DNA of 64,000 nt from Tunturiibacter gelidiferens. Lineage in GTDB: Bacteria; Acidobacteriota; Terriglobia; Terriglobales; Acidobacteriaceae. Positions within the stretch are counted from its first letter, which is position 1. The number at the start of each line of letters is the position of its first letter. The stretch covers positions 115,475 through 179,474 of the forward strand of contig NZ_JACHEB010000014.1 of the NCBI RefSeq assembly GCF_014201335.1, written 5' to 3'. The translations under genes were made by a program, and so were the position numbers. Shown here in pieces: positions 9,790-17,637 of the stretch. The notes beneath the pieces were generated by a model that did not search any database, was not told the DNA's origin, and saw nothing but the letters and a program-made list of their open reading frames with translations.

Positions 9790-11064
9790 ATGAGCCTCTT
9801 TTTTGCTGCTGGAAGCGCAACAACAGAGATGTCGCCTACAGAAGTGCGATCAAACCTGTTCCAGGCTCTGGACAAACTAGGTCAACGCAATAGAGTCCTT
9901 GCGATTCCTCCTGATTTCACGCGAATGCACTCTCAAAGCGGCCTCCTTACCGAATTAGCGTGGCAATACTACGGAGACAAACTCGTCGATATCCTCCCCG
10001 CGCTAGGTACTCACAAACCCATGACCGATCAGGAAATTGCGACGATGTATGGCGCAACTCCGCGAACTCTCTTCCGCAACCACGACTGGCGCAACGACGT
10101 CGTCACGCTGGGAGAAGTTCCGGGCGAATTCATGTACGAAGTGAGCGAGGGAAAGCTCGACTACACTTGGCCAGCCCAAGTGAACAAATTGCTACGAGAC
10201 GGTGGGCACGATCTCATCCTCTCTATCGGCCAGGTCGTTCCCCATGAAGTCGTCGGCATGGCGAACTACAACAAGAACATCTTCATAGGCACGGGCGGCG
10301 CAATCGGTATTCACCGCAGTCACTTCCTCGGCGCTGTGTATGGAATGGAACGCATGATGGGCCGCGCCGACACACCTGTTCGTCGTGTACTCAACTACGC
10401 CAGCGGACACTTCGCTGGCGGGATGCCGATCATCTATGTGCAGACGGTCGTAGCCAAGAACGGGGACGGAAAGTTGGTCATTCGTGGCCTCTATATCGGT
10501 GACGATTCAGAGTGCTTCGAACTCGCCGCCGATCTCAGTCTCAAAGTCAACTTCAAGATGATGGATCGGGAGATCAAGAAGGCGGTTGTCTTCCTTGATC
10601 CTCACGAGTTCAAAAGCACGTGGCTGGGAAACAAGAGCGTCTATCGCACTCGCATGGCGCTTGCAGACGACGCCGAACTAATCGTCCTCGCTCCGGGGGT
10701 GGGTGAATTCGGGGAAGATTCTGCCATTGATGCGCTGATTAGGAAGTATGGCTACTGTGGAACGCCCCGGACCCTCGAAGCTGCCAAAGAAGATCCTCAG
10801 TTGGCCGGTAACCTGAGTGCCGCTGCCCACCTCATCCATGGTTCCAGCGAAGGGCGGTTCACGATCCGATATTGCCCAGGGCATCTGACCCGCGAGGAGA
10901 TCGAGAGCGTTCACTTCGAGTATGGCGACCTGGCGGAGATGACGTCGAAGTACAACCCGGCAACGCTTGGCGACGGTTGGAACACAGTGGACGGCGAAGA
11001 GATCTTCTATATCTCCAATCCTGGTCTTGGGCTCTGGGCATATCAGGGGCGTTTCCAGAGCTAG
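9790..11064 (+). CDS. LarA-type nickel-pincer 2-hydroxyacid racemase/epimerase (candidate mannonate/gluconate 2-epimerase)
   Basis: 424 aa, LarA/DUF2088 family. Lactate racemase LarA uses a nickel-pincer nucleotide (NPN) covalently bound to a Lys, with His residues binding nickel or acting as acid/base (K184, H108, H174, H200 in L. plantarum). Here the equivalents are visible at the same spacing: H152 in VVPHEVVG and K162 in NYNKNIF (10 apart, as H174-K184), H178 in HRSHFLG (26 after H152, as H174-H200), and H75 in LGTHKPMT. So a working NPN site is likely. The substrate is not lactate by context: it sits after uxaC and 45 bases before gluconokinase, and known LarA homologues include a D-gluconate 2-epimerase. 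Proposed reaction: D-mannonate to D-gluconate (inference). larB, larC and larE are 2-6 kb downstream. Confidence 0.88.
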   Translation: MSLFFAAGSATTEMSPTEVRSNLFQALDKLGQRNRVLAIPPDFTRMHSQSGLLTELAWQYYGDKLVDILPALGTHKPMTDQEIATMYGATPRTLFRNHDWRNDVVTLGEVPGEFMYEVSEGKLDYTWPAQVNKLLRDGGHDLILSIGQVVPHEVVGMANYNKNIFIGTGGAIGIHRSHFLGAVYGMERMMGRADTPVRRVLNYASGHFAGGMPIIYVQTVVAKNGDGKLVIRGLYIGDDSECFELAADLSLKVNFKMMDREIKKAVVFLDPHEFKSTWLGNKSVYRTRMALADDAELIVLAPGVGEFGEDSAIDALIRKYGYCGTPRTLEAAKEDPQLAGNLSAAAHLIHGSSEGRFTIRYCPGHLTREEIESVHFEYGDLAEMTSKYNPATLGDGWNTVDGEEIFYISNPGLGLWAYQGRFQS

Positions 11065-11109
11065 GTTCTGTAGGGTTGCCGTTGCTGATGAGGGAGAGGA
11101 TGCTGGTGA

Positions 11110-11610
11110 ATGATTGTTGTGTTGATGGGAGTAAGCGGATCTGGCAAGACTACTATCGGGACGCTGCTGGCTAAGCGCGTGGGCGCGGTGTTTGCCGATG
11201 GCGATGATTACCATCCTGCGGCGAACAAGCAGAAGATGGCAGCAGGTCATCCGCTCAACGATGAGGATCGTGAACCTTGGCTCGAGGTGCTGAACCGGTT
11301 ACTGAGGGAGTGGTTTGGAGAAGGGGAGAGTGGTGTTCTGGCTTGCTCTGCGTTGAAGGCGAGCTATCGGACTACGTTGCAGGCGGGGATGCCAAAAGGT
11401 GCGGTAAGCTTTGTTCTGCTCGAGGCGTCGAAGGAGATGCTTGCGGCTCGGTTGGCTGAGCGGAAGCATGAGTTCATGAGTGCGAAGCTATTGGAGAGCC
11501 AGCTTGCGACGCTCGAGATGCCGAGCGATGCTGTTCGGGTTATGAACGATCGGTCGCCAGATGATGTTGTCAGTCAGATTCTTGCGCAAGTTTCGCCTGA
11601 AAAGAACTGA
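11110..11610 (+). CDS. gntK: gluconokinase
   Basis: Phosphorylates D-gluconate to 6-phosphogluconate with ATP; cytoplasmic. 166 aa, normal for the GntK/IdnK P-loop family. The Walker A loop is GVSGSGKTT (residues 7-15), followed by the family motifs FADGDDYHPAANKQKMAAGHPLNDEDREPWL, which bind gluconate, and LACSALKASYRTTL. A strong ribosome-binding region (GGGAGAGGATG) lies about 14 bases before ATG 11110. It directly follows the LarA homologue and precedes an SDR, so it likely draws gluconate formed by the operon into the pentose phosphate or Entner-Doudoroff route. Confidence 0.95.
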   Translation: MIVVLMGVSGSGKTTIGTLLAKRVGAVFADGDDYHPAANKQKMAAGHPLNDEDREPWLEVLNRLLREWFGEGESGVLACSALKASYRTTLQAGMPKGAVSFVLLEASKEMLAARLAERKHEFMSAKLLESQLATLEMPSDAVRVMNDRSPDDVVSQILAQVSPEKN

Positions 11611-11649
11611 GTTTTTTAGAATATTTTGAGTTAGGAAGAGGCATTTTCT

Positions 11650-12426
11650 ATGGGGCATCCTTTGTTTGATTTGAGTGGCAAGTCGGCGGTGGTGGTGGGG
11701 GGGACGTCGGGTATCGGCTTGGCGATGGCGGTCGGGCTCGCGGAGGCTGGCGCGGATGTCGTGGCGAGTTCGCGACGGATGGAGCAGGTGGACGAGGCGG
11801 CGAAGGCGATCGAGGCGACGGGGCGGCGGTCGTTGCGGTTGACCTCGGATGTTGCGGATCGGGAGAGTCTGCAGGCACTTCTCGATGGGACGGTGAAGGC
11901 GTTCGGCAAGGTGGATATCCTGGTGAACTGCGCGGGCAGGATTAAGAGGGAGCCTACTTTGACGGTCTCGGAGGAGACCTGGAACGGCATCATGGATACG
12001 AATGTGACCGGAACGCTTCGAGCCTGCCAGATCTTCGGGAAGCATATGCTGGAGCGCGGCTATGGGCGCATCATCAACATCGCTTCGCTGAATACCTTCG
12101 TCAGCTTGAGAGAGGTTACTGCCTATGCGGCCAGCAAGGCTGCCGTGGGAGCATTGACCAGGTCTCTGGCGGTGGAGTGGAGCGCGCAGGGTGTGACCGT
12201 GAACGCGATTGCTCCGGGTGTCTTTCGGACCGCGTTGAACCAAAAGCTGCTGGATGAGAGCGAACGGGGTAAAGAGCTGTTGATGCGCACACCGATGGGG
12301 CGGTTTGGGAAGACTGTCGAGCTGGTGGGTGCGGCGATCTTTCTTGCGAGTGATGCCTCGACGTTTATCACTGGCGAAATTCTTGTGGTCGACGGCGGTT
12401 TTCTTGCCAGTGGAGTGAATCAGTAG
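11650..12426 (+). CDS. SDR-family NAD(P)-dependent sugar-acid oxidoreductase
   Basis: 258 aa classical short-chain dehydrogenase. The Rossmann motif is VGGTSGIGLA (residues 16-25), NCAG at 93-96, and the catalytic triad is S146 (NIASLN), Y159 and K163 (YAASK). The closest families by motif are gluconate 5-dehydrogenase and 2-deoxy-D-gluconate 3-dehydrogenase (KduD). In this operon I propose reduction of D-fructuronate to D-mannonate, the UxuB step, since no UxuB-type long-chain dehydrogenase is present; this is inference from context. A gluconate 5-dehydrogenase role is the main alternative. It lies 39 bases after gntK with AGGAAGAGG as ribosome-binding site. Confidence 0.85.
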   Translation: MGHPLFDLSGKSAVVVGGTSGIGLAMAVGLAEAGADVVASSRRMEQVDEAAKAIEATGRRSLRLTSDVADRESLQALLDGTVKAFGKVDILVNCAGRIKREPTLTVSEETWNGIMDTNVTGTLRACQIFGKHMLERGYGRIINIASLNTFVSLREVTAYAASKAAVGALTRSLAVEWSAQGVTVNAIAPGVFRTALNQKLLDESERGKELLMRTPMGRFGKTVELVGAAIFLASDASTFITGEILVVDGGFLASGVNQ

Positions 12427-12634
12427 AAGCTGCCTCCCGCTGACGATGGTATGAATCTGTACTCTCTGCTGGCCAGTGGCACCCCCCTCCCCTTAGAGGG
12501 TATTTTGCGCGTAAAATACGCATTTTCAATGATTTAATGGGTAGTATCCTCTGTAAAATATTGATTCTAAATTGCTTACGCCTAAAATACTTTAAATGTG
12601 TTACTTGAGAACAATACTTCGCGCTTAACGTCAA

Positions 12635-12676
12635 AGAGCCGCGGAGGTCTCCGCAGCTCTCTGGTGTGGTTTTTCT
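12635..12676 (+). terminator. candidate rho-independent terminator downstream of the larA-gntK-SDR operon
   Basis: Stem AGAGC-C-GCGGAG / CTCCGC-A-GCTCT (12635-12646 and 12649-12660) with one internal mismatch and a 2-base loop, followed by CTGGTGTGGTTTTTCT. It lies 209 bases beyond the SDR stop codon. The rest of 12427-12854 has AT-rich stretches with repeated AAAATA and no gene I can support. Confidence 0.6.
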
Positions 12677-12854
12677 TAGCTTCATTCAGTATAGCTGTTT
12701 GGCTATAACTCATGCGCAAGGGCTATCTTGTTGTTTCAAATGGGGTTGGTGGCGATGGGGGCTTGACAGGTTCTAGGGGCAGCGTCGACGGGATTCCTTC
12801 GCTGCGATGCGGGATGACGGTGACAGTACGGGCAACCGCAAAGTAAGGACAACC

Positions 12855-12886
12855 GCAGATCCCCTTCGGGGATGACAACAAGAAAA
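12855..12886. repeat. dispersed intergenic repeat, copy 1
   Basis: GCAGATCCCCTTCGGGGATG followed by ACAACAAGAAA. It contains the palindrome ATCCC-CTTCG-GGGAT and is nearly identical to 14069-14100. Such hairpin repeats with a CAACAAGAAA tail are frequent between genes of Terriglobia genomes. Confidence 0.7.
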
Positions 12887-12913
12887 GCAGAGTTCAACAA
12901 CGACACCGCGTGG

Positions 12914-13165
12914 TTATCGGACTGTGGATTTGGTGGTCCGGCTGTTGTTGTTCTGGTGTGGGGTGGGAAGGATCCAGGGATAGAGAACGGCAAGGTTTGG
13001 TGGAACGATGGTGAGGAAGAGCAGGAAGACACCGACCATCTCTGGGATGTGAAACATGTTTCGGCTCTCAAGAAAGAGCGACAGGCCGATCAGCGCAACG
13101 ATCGTCACGCAGATCACGATGCGTGCAAGGGTCTTTGCCCAGGGTTTGTCGTCATTGGGAAGCAT
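12914..13165 (-). CDS. small two-helix membrane protein, function unknown
   Basis: 83 aa from ATG 13165, which has AAAGGCGG seven bases upstream; an ATG at 13186 is the alternative. Two transmembrane segments are visible: TLARIVICVTIVALIGLSLF and MVGVFLLFLTIVPPNLAVLY. The N terminus is charged (LPNDDKPWAK). The C terminus reads into a Gln/Asn/Thr-rich stretch. It follows larB by 58 bases on the same strand. No family recognised. I consider it real because of the clean membrane topology and ribosome-binding site, but it could be spurious. Confidence 0.5.
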   Translation of the reverse strand: MLPNDDKPWAKTLARIVICVTIVALIGLSLFLESRNMFHIPEMVGVFLLFLTIVPPNLAVLYPWILPTPHQNNNSRTTKSTVR

Positions 13166-13223
13166 TTTGAAACCGCCTTTCGTCATGCTTTGATAGCGAC
13201 TTCTGCTAGCAATGTCCGTTTTT

Positions 13224-13985
13224 TCAGCTACGACGGGCAGACGCACGAGCGATTAATACGGCAGTGTAGGCCGCTCCGAAGCCATTGTCTATATTTACTA
13301 CGGTAACGTTGGGGGAGCAGGAGTTCAGCATTCCCAAGAGCGCAGCGGCGCCGTCGAAGCTGGCTCCGTAGCCGACCGAGGTGGGGACGGCGATGACGGG
13401 AACACCGACCAGTCCGCCTACGACCGAGGGGAGGGCGCCTTCCATTCCGGCACAGACGATGACTACATCTGCGTGAGTGAGTTGGTCGCGGACCGAGAGT
13501 AGGCGGTGAAGTCCGGCTACGCCTACGTCGTAGAGGCGGGTGACCCTGGAGTTGAAGAGTTCGGCGGTGACGGCGGCCTCTTCGGCGATGGGCTGGTCGC
13601 TGGTTCCGGCGCTGAGGATGGCGATGTGGCCCTTGGTGTCTTCAGGAGGTGATTGTTTGAGGGTGATAGCGCGGGCAGAGGGGTGGTGGATGGCTGCGGG
13701 GAAGGACGCGAGGATCATGGCAGCAGTGGCTTCGTCGGCGCGGGTGGCGAGAACGTCGGTGCCGGCGGCGGCCATGCGGGTGAAGATCTCGGTGGTTTGC
13801 TGGGGGGATTTTCCCTGGGCGTAGATGACTTCGGGGAGGCCGGTGCGGAGGGTGCGGTGGTGGTCGATGCGGGCGTGGCCGATGTCCTCGTAGGGCATGT
13901 CGGCGAGGCGCTGTGTGGCGGCGACTGGGGTGATGGTTCCGGAGTGGACGGCGGCGAGGAGTTCGAGGAGAGAAGCTTTGTTCAT
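13224..13985 (-). CDS. larB: LarB, nicotinate adenine dinucleotide carboxylase/hydrolase for nickel-pincer cofactor
   Basis: First enzyme of nickel-pincer nucleotide synthesis: it carboxylates the pyridinium ring of nicotinic acid adenine dinucleotide and releases AMP, giving pyridinium-3,5-biscarboxylate mononucleotide. 253 aa, the family length. The C-terminal half is PurE-like, with AILSAGTSDQPIAEEAAVTA, then VVIVCAGMEGALPSVVGGLVG and VPTSVGYGASFDGAAALLGMLNSC, all typical of LarB. The N-terminal region (DIGHARIDHHRTLRTGLPEVIYAQGKSPQQ) is also characteristic. Same strand as the AKR, larC and larE; separated from the AKR by 205 bases holding a dispersed repeat. Confidence 0.94.
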   Translation of the reverse strand: MNKASLLELLAAVHSGTITPVAATQRLADMPYEDIGHARIDHHRTLRTGLPEVIYAQGKSPQQTTEIFTRMAAAGTDVLATRADEATAAMILASFPAAIHHPSARAITLKQSPPEDTKGHIAILSAGTSDQPIAEEAAVTAELFNSRVTRLYDVGVAGLHRLLSVRDQLTHADVVIVCAGMEGALPSVVGGLVGVPVIAVPTSVGYGASFDGAAALLGMLNSCSPNVTVVNIDNGFGAAYTAVLIARASARRS

Positions 13986-14068
13986 CTGTTTTTAAAGATA
14001 CGGCAGTGAGGCCGCTGGCTGAAGGCAGGTCGGCGGATGAAAGTTCGATGGAGCTAACGTCGTGAAAA

Positions 14069-14100
14069 GCAGATCCCCTTCGGGGATGACAACCAGAAAC
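14069..14100. repeat. dispersed intergenic repeat, copy 2
   Basis: Same GCAGATCCCCTTCGGGGATG core as at 12855, followed by ACAACCAGAAA and a degenerate run of GCAACA/AAGCAA units up to about 14165. It sits between larB and the aldo/keto reductase. Confidence 0.7.
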
Positions 14101-14190
14101 GCGAAAGCAACAGCAAGAAGAGCAAAAGCGGCAACAAGAAAGCAAAAGTGCAACAAGAGATGCAAGGGCAACTGTTTTCTAAAGGTGCTT

Positions 14191-15207
14191 CTACCCTAAC
14201 CACTTGGGATTGGCTGCCGTGCCGTCGTAGTGGGTGGTGGTTTTGAAGAGCTCGAACTTGCCTTCGCTGGCGGCGGTGGCGGTTCGGGATAGCAGGGCAG
14301 TGATCTGCGCCTGGTCGAGAGGTTTGAAGGTGCGTGTGGCTTCGAAGGCTTGATCGAGGGTCTGGGTGTTGTCGATGCCGGTGATAACGACCGAGACCGG
14401 TTGAGTGAGGCTGTAGTGGAGGGCTTCGATGGGTTGGACGGTGTTGCTTTTGAGGATGTAAGGATCGCCGAAGGTCTTCATGGCGAGGATGCCGATGCCT
14501 TGTTTGAGTGCGACGGGCATGACCTCTTTTTCGAAGGAGCGGAAGTGGGCGTCCATGACGTTGATGGGCATCTGCACGGTGTCGAAGTGGAAGCCGTGTT
14601 TTTGCGCGGTCTCGAGCATACGGAGGTGGACGACGGGATCTTTGTGGCCGGTGAAGCCGATGTAGCGGATCTTTCCCGCTTTGCGGGCGGCGACGGCGGC
14701 TTCGATGGCCCCGCCGGGTGCGAAGATGCGGTCGGGGTCTTCCATGCGGATGACCTCGTGGAACTGGACTAGGTCGATCATGTCGGTTTGCAGGCGGCCG
14801 AGGGATTGTTCGAGTTGCTTGTTGTATTCGTCTGCGGTGCGGCCATCCATCTTGGTCATGAGGAAGACCTTTTGGCGGTAGCCGTTGCGGAGGGCCTGAC
14901 CCATGCGGACTTCGGAGATGCCGTCGTTGTAGTCCCAGCAGTTGTCGAGGAAGGTGATGCCGCGGTCGATGCCGGCGTGGAGGAGTTGGATACTTTCGGC
15001 GGAATCTTTTTGTTTGCCGAGATGGTAGCCGCCCATGCCGATGGCGGAGACGCGCTCGCCGGTGGTACCGAGTTCGCGATAGATCATGTCGGGTGATTCC
15101 GGGCGCTTCGTAGTTTGAGTCGGGGGCGGAGAGGTTTGCGCGTTGAGCGGGATTGCTGCGCTTACGCTGGCGGCGGTTGCGGTCTTGAGAAAGTCTCTAC
15201 GCTCCAT
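14191..15207 (-). CDS. aldo/keto reductase with TAT-type leader
   Basis: 338 aa NAD(P)H-dependent oxidoreductase of the AKR TIM-barrel superfamily. The leader MERRDFLKTATAASVSAAI (residues 1-19) is a twin-arginine motif plus hydrophobic helix, so export is possible, although many Terriglobia AKRs carry such leaders. Catalytic tetrad: D88 and Y93 (LDNCWDYNDG), K119 (FLMTKMDG), H150 (LVQFHEV). It is embedded between larC and larB on the same strand. Whether it takes part in sugar-acid metabolism or is a bystander is not known; substrate unknown. Confidence 0.88.
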   Translation of the reverse strand: MERRDFLKTATAASVSAAIPLNAQTSPPPTQTTKRPESPDMIYRELGTTGERVSAIGMGGYHLGKQKDSAESIQLLHAGIDRGITFLDNCWDYNDGISEVRMGQALRNGYRQKVFLMTKMDGRTADEYNKQLEQSLGRLQTDMIDLVQFHEVIRMEDPDRIFAPGGAIEAAVAARKAGKIRYIGFTGHKDPVVHLRMLETAQKHGFHFDTVQMPINVMDAHFRSFEKEVMPVALKQGIGILAMKTFGDPYILKSNTVQPIEALHYSLTQPVSVVITGIDNTQTLDQAFEATRTFKPLDQAQITALLSRTATAASEGKFELFKTTTHYDGTAANPKWLG

Positions 15208-15273
15208 GCTTGGTGCTCCTCGGGTTCGTGAGTTGCTATCTTGTTTGATGCAGACTGTGTGTGGAGGGGCGCG

Positions 15274-16596
15274 TTACTTGAGGTAGGCTGCGATGGCTGC
15301 TTGTTGTACGAGCTTCAACGGTACGTTGTGTTTTGTGGCGGCGGCGCGGCAGTCTTCAAACTCGGGGGCTATGTTGCACTCTTGTCCGTTGAGGGTGCCG
15401 ATCTTTACGCGGATGTCGCCGTAGGTTGTGGTGACGTGAGCGTGGTGGCGGTCGACGCAGACGCGGCTGTCCTGACGGATGCGAAGGCCGAGGGTGCTGG
15501 TTTCGCGAAGGATTAATTGTTGGAGAGCTGGGCTGTCGGATGGATTGCAGAGGACGGTGAGGAGGGTGCCGGGGCGGCCCTTTTTCATGATGACTGGAGT
15601 GAGCATGACGTCGAGTGCGCCCTGGGCGAGGGCAGTTTCGGAGACGTAGGCGAGGATTTGGGGGGAGAGATCGTCGAGCGCGGTTTCGAGGACTGTGACG
15701 GTTTGGGCGTCTTGGGCGTGGTGTTTGGAGGGCGCGTGTTTAGGGTGATCGGAGTTTTCGGCTTCGCCGATGCTGAGGCGCAGGACGTTGGGGAAGTCCT
15801 GTGGGTTGCGGGTGCCGGCGCCGTAGCCGATGTGTTCGACGCGCATGGCGGGCTGCTGGCCGAAGGTGGGAGCAAGGGCGCGGATGAGGGCGGCGCCTGT
15901 GGGAGTGACGAGTTCCGTTTCGATGTGCGCGGAGTAAGTGGGGAGACCGCGGAGCAGATCGGCTGTGGCGGGGGCGGGGACGGGGAAGCGGCCGTGGGCG
16001 CAGTCGACCATGCCGCCGCCTACGTTGAGGGGGGAGGAGAACCACTTGTCGATGGCGAGGGCGTGGATGCCGGCGGAGGAGGCGACGATGTCGACGATGG
16101 CATCGACTGCGCCTACTTCGTGGAAGTGAATTTCTTCGATGGGGACGTTGTGGATTTTGGCTTCGGAGGTGCCGAGGAGTTCGAAGGTGTGGATGGCTGT
16201 TTGTTTGACGGTGGGGTGTAAGGATGCGGCGTTGATAAGGTCGCGGATGACCGTGAGGGAGCGGCCGTGGGTGTGGTTGTGTTCGTGGGTGTGGCCGACC
16301 TTGTGTTGGTGTTGGGTTTTGGGATGGTGTTGGTGCGTGTGGGTGTGCTGGTGGGTGTGGTCTTCTGTTGGCGTTTGGTTGGTGTTGGCTTCGGCGAGAT
16401 TTGAGCCTTCGTAGACGTGGACTTTTGTGGAGGAGATTCCGCTGCGGTCGACTTTTTCGATTTTGAGGGTCGCGTTTAGGTTGAGAGCGGCTACGGCTTC
16501 GTGGAGGATGTTTGGGTCGACTCCGGCGTCGAGTAGGGCTCCGAGAAACATGTCGCCACTGATGCCGGCGAAGCAGTCGAGGTAGGCGATGCGCAT
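15274..16596 (-). CDS. larC: LarC, nickel insertion cyclometallase with His-rich linker
   Basis: Inserts nickel into the bis-thiocarboxylate pincer, completing the NPN cofactor, at the cost of CTP in the characterised enzyme. 440 aa from ATG 16596 (MRIAYLDCFAGISGDMFLGA, the typical LarC start); longer upstream reading is Arg/Pro-rich antisense of larE and is rejected. The N-terminal domain and the C-terminal domain (from about AQTVTVLETALDDLSPQ) lie in one frame, unlike L. plantarum, where larC1 and larC2 are joined by frameshifting. Residues 80-110 hold 14 His in 31 positions (THQHTHTHQHH, then HTHEHNHTH), an evident nickel-binding linker. It follows larE by 32 bases. Confidence 0.95.
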   Translation of the reverse strand: MRIAYLDCFAGISGDMFLGALLDAGVDPNILHEAVAALNLNATLKIEKVDRSGISSTKVHVYEGSNLAEANTNQTPTEDHTHQHTHTHQHHPKTQHQHKVGHTHEHNHTHGRSLTVIRDLINAASLHPTVKQTAIHTFELLGTSEAKIHNVPIEEIHFHEVGAVDAIVDIVASSAGIHALAIDKWFSSPLNVGGGMVDCAHGRFPVPAPATADLLRGLPTYSAHIETELVTPTGAALIRALAPTFGQQPAMRVEHIGYGAGTRNPQDFPNVLRLSIGEAENSDHPKHAPSKHHAQDAQTVTVLETALDDLSPQILAYVSETALAQGALDVMLTPVIMKKGRPGTLLTVLCNPSDSPALQQLILRETSTLGLRIRQDSRVCVDRHHAHVTTTYGDIRVKIGTLNGQECNIAPEFEDCRAAATKHNVPLKLVQQAAIAAYLK

Positions 16597-16628
16597 GGAG
16601 ATTATTGTTTCATGTTCGGAGTGCGGCG

Positions 16629-17462
16629 TTATCGAGCGGGCTGGATGGCGGAGGCGGCGAGGAGAGTGTCGTTCATGGAGCCGGAGCGGTAGCCTTCCGT
16701 GTCGAGGGTGACGTAGAGGAAGCCGAGAGGCTTGATGGCGGCGGTGATGGCTTCGAGGACGGAAAGGGTGAGGGCGCGGGGGAGATCGTCGCGGGCGATT
16801 TCGATGCGGGCGAGGTCCCCGTGGTGACGGACGCGGACCTGCGGGAAGCCGAGGGCGTGGAGAGCAGCCTCGGCCTGCTCGACCTGGGAGAGATTTTCGC
16901 GGGTGACGGGGCGGCCGTACTCGATACGCGAGGCGAGGCATGCGCTGGCTGGCTTGTCCCAGAGCTTGAGGCCGGCCTGGTGGGCGAGGGTGCGGATCTC
17001 TTGTTTGGTGAGGCTGGCGGTGACTAACGGGGCGACGGCGTGGTGTTGCGCGGCGGCCTGCTGGCCGGGGCGGAACTCGGCGCGGTCGTCGAGGTTCATG
17101 CCGTAGGCGATGTGGGTGAAGTTGCGGGAGACGCGGGCTTGTTCCATTTGCTGGAAGAGCTCGTCTTTGCAGTGGAAGCAGCGCTGGGAGTCGTTGCGCT
17201 GGTAGTCGGGGCTTTCGAGTTCGTTGGTGTGGAGAATCTGGATGGGGATGTTGTGGTCTGCGGCGAAGGCGAGTGCGGCGGCGAGTTCGGCGCGGGGGAG
17301 GGAGGGGGAGTCGGCGATGATGGCCTGCATGTTTTCGCCGAGGGCCTGGTAGGCGGCGTAGGCGAGGTAGGCGGAGTCTGTGCCGCCGGAGTAGGCGACT
17401 AGGACGCTGCCGAGTTGCCGGAGTGTCTCGTGTAGCTTCGCGGATTTGGCTGCGAGATCCAT
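16629..17462 (-). CDS. larE: LarE, ATP-dependent sacrificial sulfur transferase for nickel-pincer cofactor
   Basis: Adenylates the pincer precursor carboxylates and replaces them with thiocarboxylates, taking sulfur from its own Cys. 277 aa from ATG 17462 (L. plantarum LarE 276 aa). The PP-loop is VAYSGGTDSAYLA (SGGTDS at 25-30). C175 in KPASACLASRI matches the sacrificial C176 of L. plantarum. No extra cysteines of the iron-sulfur LarE subtype flank it, so the single-turnover sacrificial type is expected. CFHCKDEL at 95-102 is also family-typical. First gene of the minus-strand larE-larC unit, divergent from glgX over 175 bases. Confidence 0.95.
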   Translation of the reverse strand: MDLAAKSAKLHETLRQLGSVLVAYSGGTDSAYLAYAAYQALGENMQAIIADSPSLPRAELAAALAFAADHNIPIQILHTNELESPDYQRNDSQRCFHCKDELFQQMEQARVSRNFTHIAYGMNLDDRAEFRPGQQAAAQHHAVAPLVTASLTKQEIRTLAHQAGLKLWDKPASACLASRIEYGRPVTRENLSQVEQAEAALHALGFPQVRVRHHGDLARIEIARDDLPRALTLSVLEAITAAIKPLGFLYVTLDTEGYRSGSMNDTLLAASAIQPAR

Positions 17463-17637
17463 CTGATCTGATTGTAGGCCAGAGCGGCCGGGTGGGGAGG
17501 CAGTGAGTTGGAATGAGGGGTGAGCCGTCGGGAGATTCTGAATGGCGTCGAATTTTTGGATGGACATGTGTGAGGATGGTTTTTGATACTTCGCCGTAAC
17601 TGTAGACGGCTCACTGCATCGAAGAGAGTAAGAGAAT

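Noticed and set aside
16597..16941. Extension of larC upstream to a 555-codon frame
   Set aside because: The extra 115 residues are Arg/Pro/His-rich antisense of larE; the true LarC start MRIAYLDCFAG is at 16596.
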